Positions 63,217-64,000 of a DNA stretch of 64,000 nt are shown piece after piece. Every line of letters begins with the position of its first letter. The first letter of the stretch is position 1. The notes under the pieces are model-generated. The model was not told the DNA's origin. It searched no databases and saw only the letters and a list, made by a program, of their open reading frames with translations. The translations under genes and the position numbers were made by a program. This DNA is from an uncultured Flavobacteriaceae bacterium. GTDB lineage: Bacteria; Bacteroidota; Bacteroidia; Flavobacteriales; Flavobacteriaceae. The stretch is taken from NCBI GenBank assembly GCA_947501845.1, contig CANMXP010000022.1:1-64000 (forward strand). Reading direction: 5' to 3'.

Positions 63217-63960
63217 CTAAAAAGTCTTTTTCCATTTTTTAAAATTGTCTCCTTCTATAAAATCTGGATGTCCTTCTAAAACCTGTAAAAAGGAAGATAA
63301 TCTTGAGGTTTCATTTTTTACAAAATTATCAGGCATAGAAAAAACAAAATCCAAGGAGATTTCAGCAGTAAGACCAGGAGAAGCACCCCAATCAAGCAAC
63401 TTATTAAGCCATTTAAGATTTATATTATTGGGGACACTATGCGAAACTAAATAACTTGCTGGAGTTTGAAAAAGCTTATTAACCGTATTTACGGTATTCA
63501 CGGTATCTATATCTGCCCCTTTTTCTATAAGTTTCTGTGAAATTTCTTCAAGTTGAAACTCACTAGCCATAAAAATAGCGGGATCTCCCCAAATTCCATG
63601 GGGTGTACATCCTTTGTCTAAACCTTCCAAAATTCTTGAAGAAGCTATTTTTTCACTTTCAGAGTTCCAGCTTCTCCAATGCATTAAGTAATAATTAACA
63701 TCACAAATCTTATCTTCCATAGATGCATAGCACGCTCTCATATAATCTGAACCAGTATCGAAAAAATCTCTTTGTAAGTGTTTATATATTTTATTCCACC
63801 AAGCATCATATGCTTTCTCTATGTTCTCATGCATAGTGCATACTTCTTCCTGTCCATTTTCACTAAAAATCAAACTGTGTTCTTTTATCTGGATATCAAG
63901 AGAATTGTTATATAAACCAACAAGTTGTAAAGGTAATTTAGCGGCAGTAAGATGTTTCAT
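63217..63960 (-). CDS. Hypothetical protein with degenerate ankyrin repeats
   Basis: The 247-residue soluble protein has an N-terminal part of unknown fold (about 1-115, with several Trp and Cys residues). Two to three ankyrin-like units follow: GIWGDPAIFMASEFQLEEISQKLIEKGADID, TPASYLVSHSVPNNINLKWLNKLLDWGASP and SLDFVFSMPDNFVKN. Between them a 9-bp microsatellite (about 63480-63508) encodes Asn-Thr-Val three times, which could vary in length. No family recognised. Convergent with the preceding gene, 23 bp apart. The start lies 40 bp from the window edge. Confidence 0.6.
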   Translation of the reverse strand: MKHLTAAKLPLQLVGLYNNSLDIQIKEHSLIFSENGQEEVCTMHENIEKAYDAWWNKIYKHLQRDFFDTGSDYMRACYASMEDKICDVNYYLMHWRSWNSESEKIASSRILEGLDKGCTPHGIWGDPAIFMASEFQLEEISQKLIEKGADIDTVNTVNTVNKLFQTPASYLVSHSVPNNINLKWLNKLLDWGASPGLTAEISLDFVFSMPDNFVKNETSRLSSFLQVLEGHPDFIEGDNFKKWKKTF

Positions 63961-64000
63961 TTATATGTCTAATTTTGGAAGATTAATAATATTACTAATT

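Noticed and set aside
61955-63960. Toxin-immunity pair
   Set aside because: The genes are convergent, not co-directional, and no toxin motif is visible; kept only as an open question.

Overview
The window looks like a chromosome segment of a marine-type member of the Flavobacteriaceae (Bacteroidota). The DNA is AT-rich. Several genes carry the Bacteroidota promoter box TAnnTTTG, ribosome-binding sites are A-rich rather than Shine-Dalgarno-like, and one secreted protein has a type IX secretion C-terminal sorting domain. Gene content and local order (tpx-dgkA-ftsK-lolA-lptF/G-ribB; prfA-pyrF; panB-rluA) fit that family. I see no rRNA, tRNA, CRISPR array or prophage.

Layout. 1-0.7 kb: the 3' part of an IS110-type transposase cut by the window edge. 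0.9-9 kb: purM, a DUF3078 protein, B12-dependent ribonucleotide reductase (nrdJ), a small ABC pair, prfA, pyrF. 9-14 kb: a large DUF3857/transglutaminase protein apparently wedged between pyrF and a BtuF-like cobalamin/metal-binding protein, with a decayed copy of that gene's 5' end left beside pyrF. 14-20 kb: a DUF4197 lipoprotein, purU and the fused B12 mutase icmF, followed by 87-bp tandem repeats. 20-34.5 kb: ribB, lptF/G-like, lolA, ftsK, dgkA and tpx, then katG with an ankyrin gene, a membrane-tethered hydrolase, and a peroxiredoxin-thioredoxin operon. 34.6-43 kb: an NhaC antiporter, a YdjM-like membrane hydrolase, a methionine gamma-lyase-like enzyme divergent from an Lrp regulator, a CPBP protease, and a three-gene membrane sensor module that ends in 209-bp repeats instead of a response regulator. 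43-52 kb: a GIY-YIG gene inside a 425-bp inverted-repeat element, then an aldehyde dehydrogenase, a pseudouridine synthase, a four-helix-bundle gene, panB, sdaA and dnaK. 52-64 kb: a T9SS-secreted SGNH-like protein, an RlmI-like methyltransferase, an NMO-type flavin oxidoreductase, a PPOX flavoprotein, an aldo/keto reductase, a cobalamin riboswitch in front of a PAS/LOV-like protein, an AraC/GyrI regulator, a serine hydrolase, and two orphan genes.

Themes. Cobalamin recurs: nrdJ and icmF need it, the BtuF-like protein may bind it, and a riboswitch senses it. Peroxide defence is well represented (tpx, katG plus ankyrin, peroxiredoxin plus thioredoxin), and two of these promoters share a similar palindrome. 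The most unusual layer is a family of palindromic repeats of the GTCATTCCTGCGAAGGCAGGAATC and CTGAGCGAAGTCGAAG types. Members flank a GIY-YIG nuclease gene, sit between operon genes, appear to have inserted in frame in icmF, and have duplicated the 3' end of dnaK. The riboswitch-controlled PAS/LOV-like gene and the GIY-YIG element with its short gene-less relative are the strongest candidates for something undescribed.
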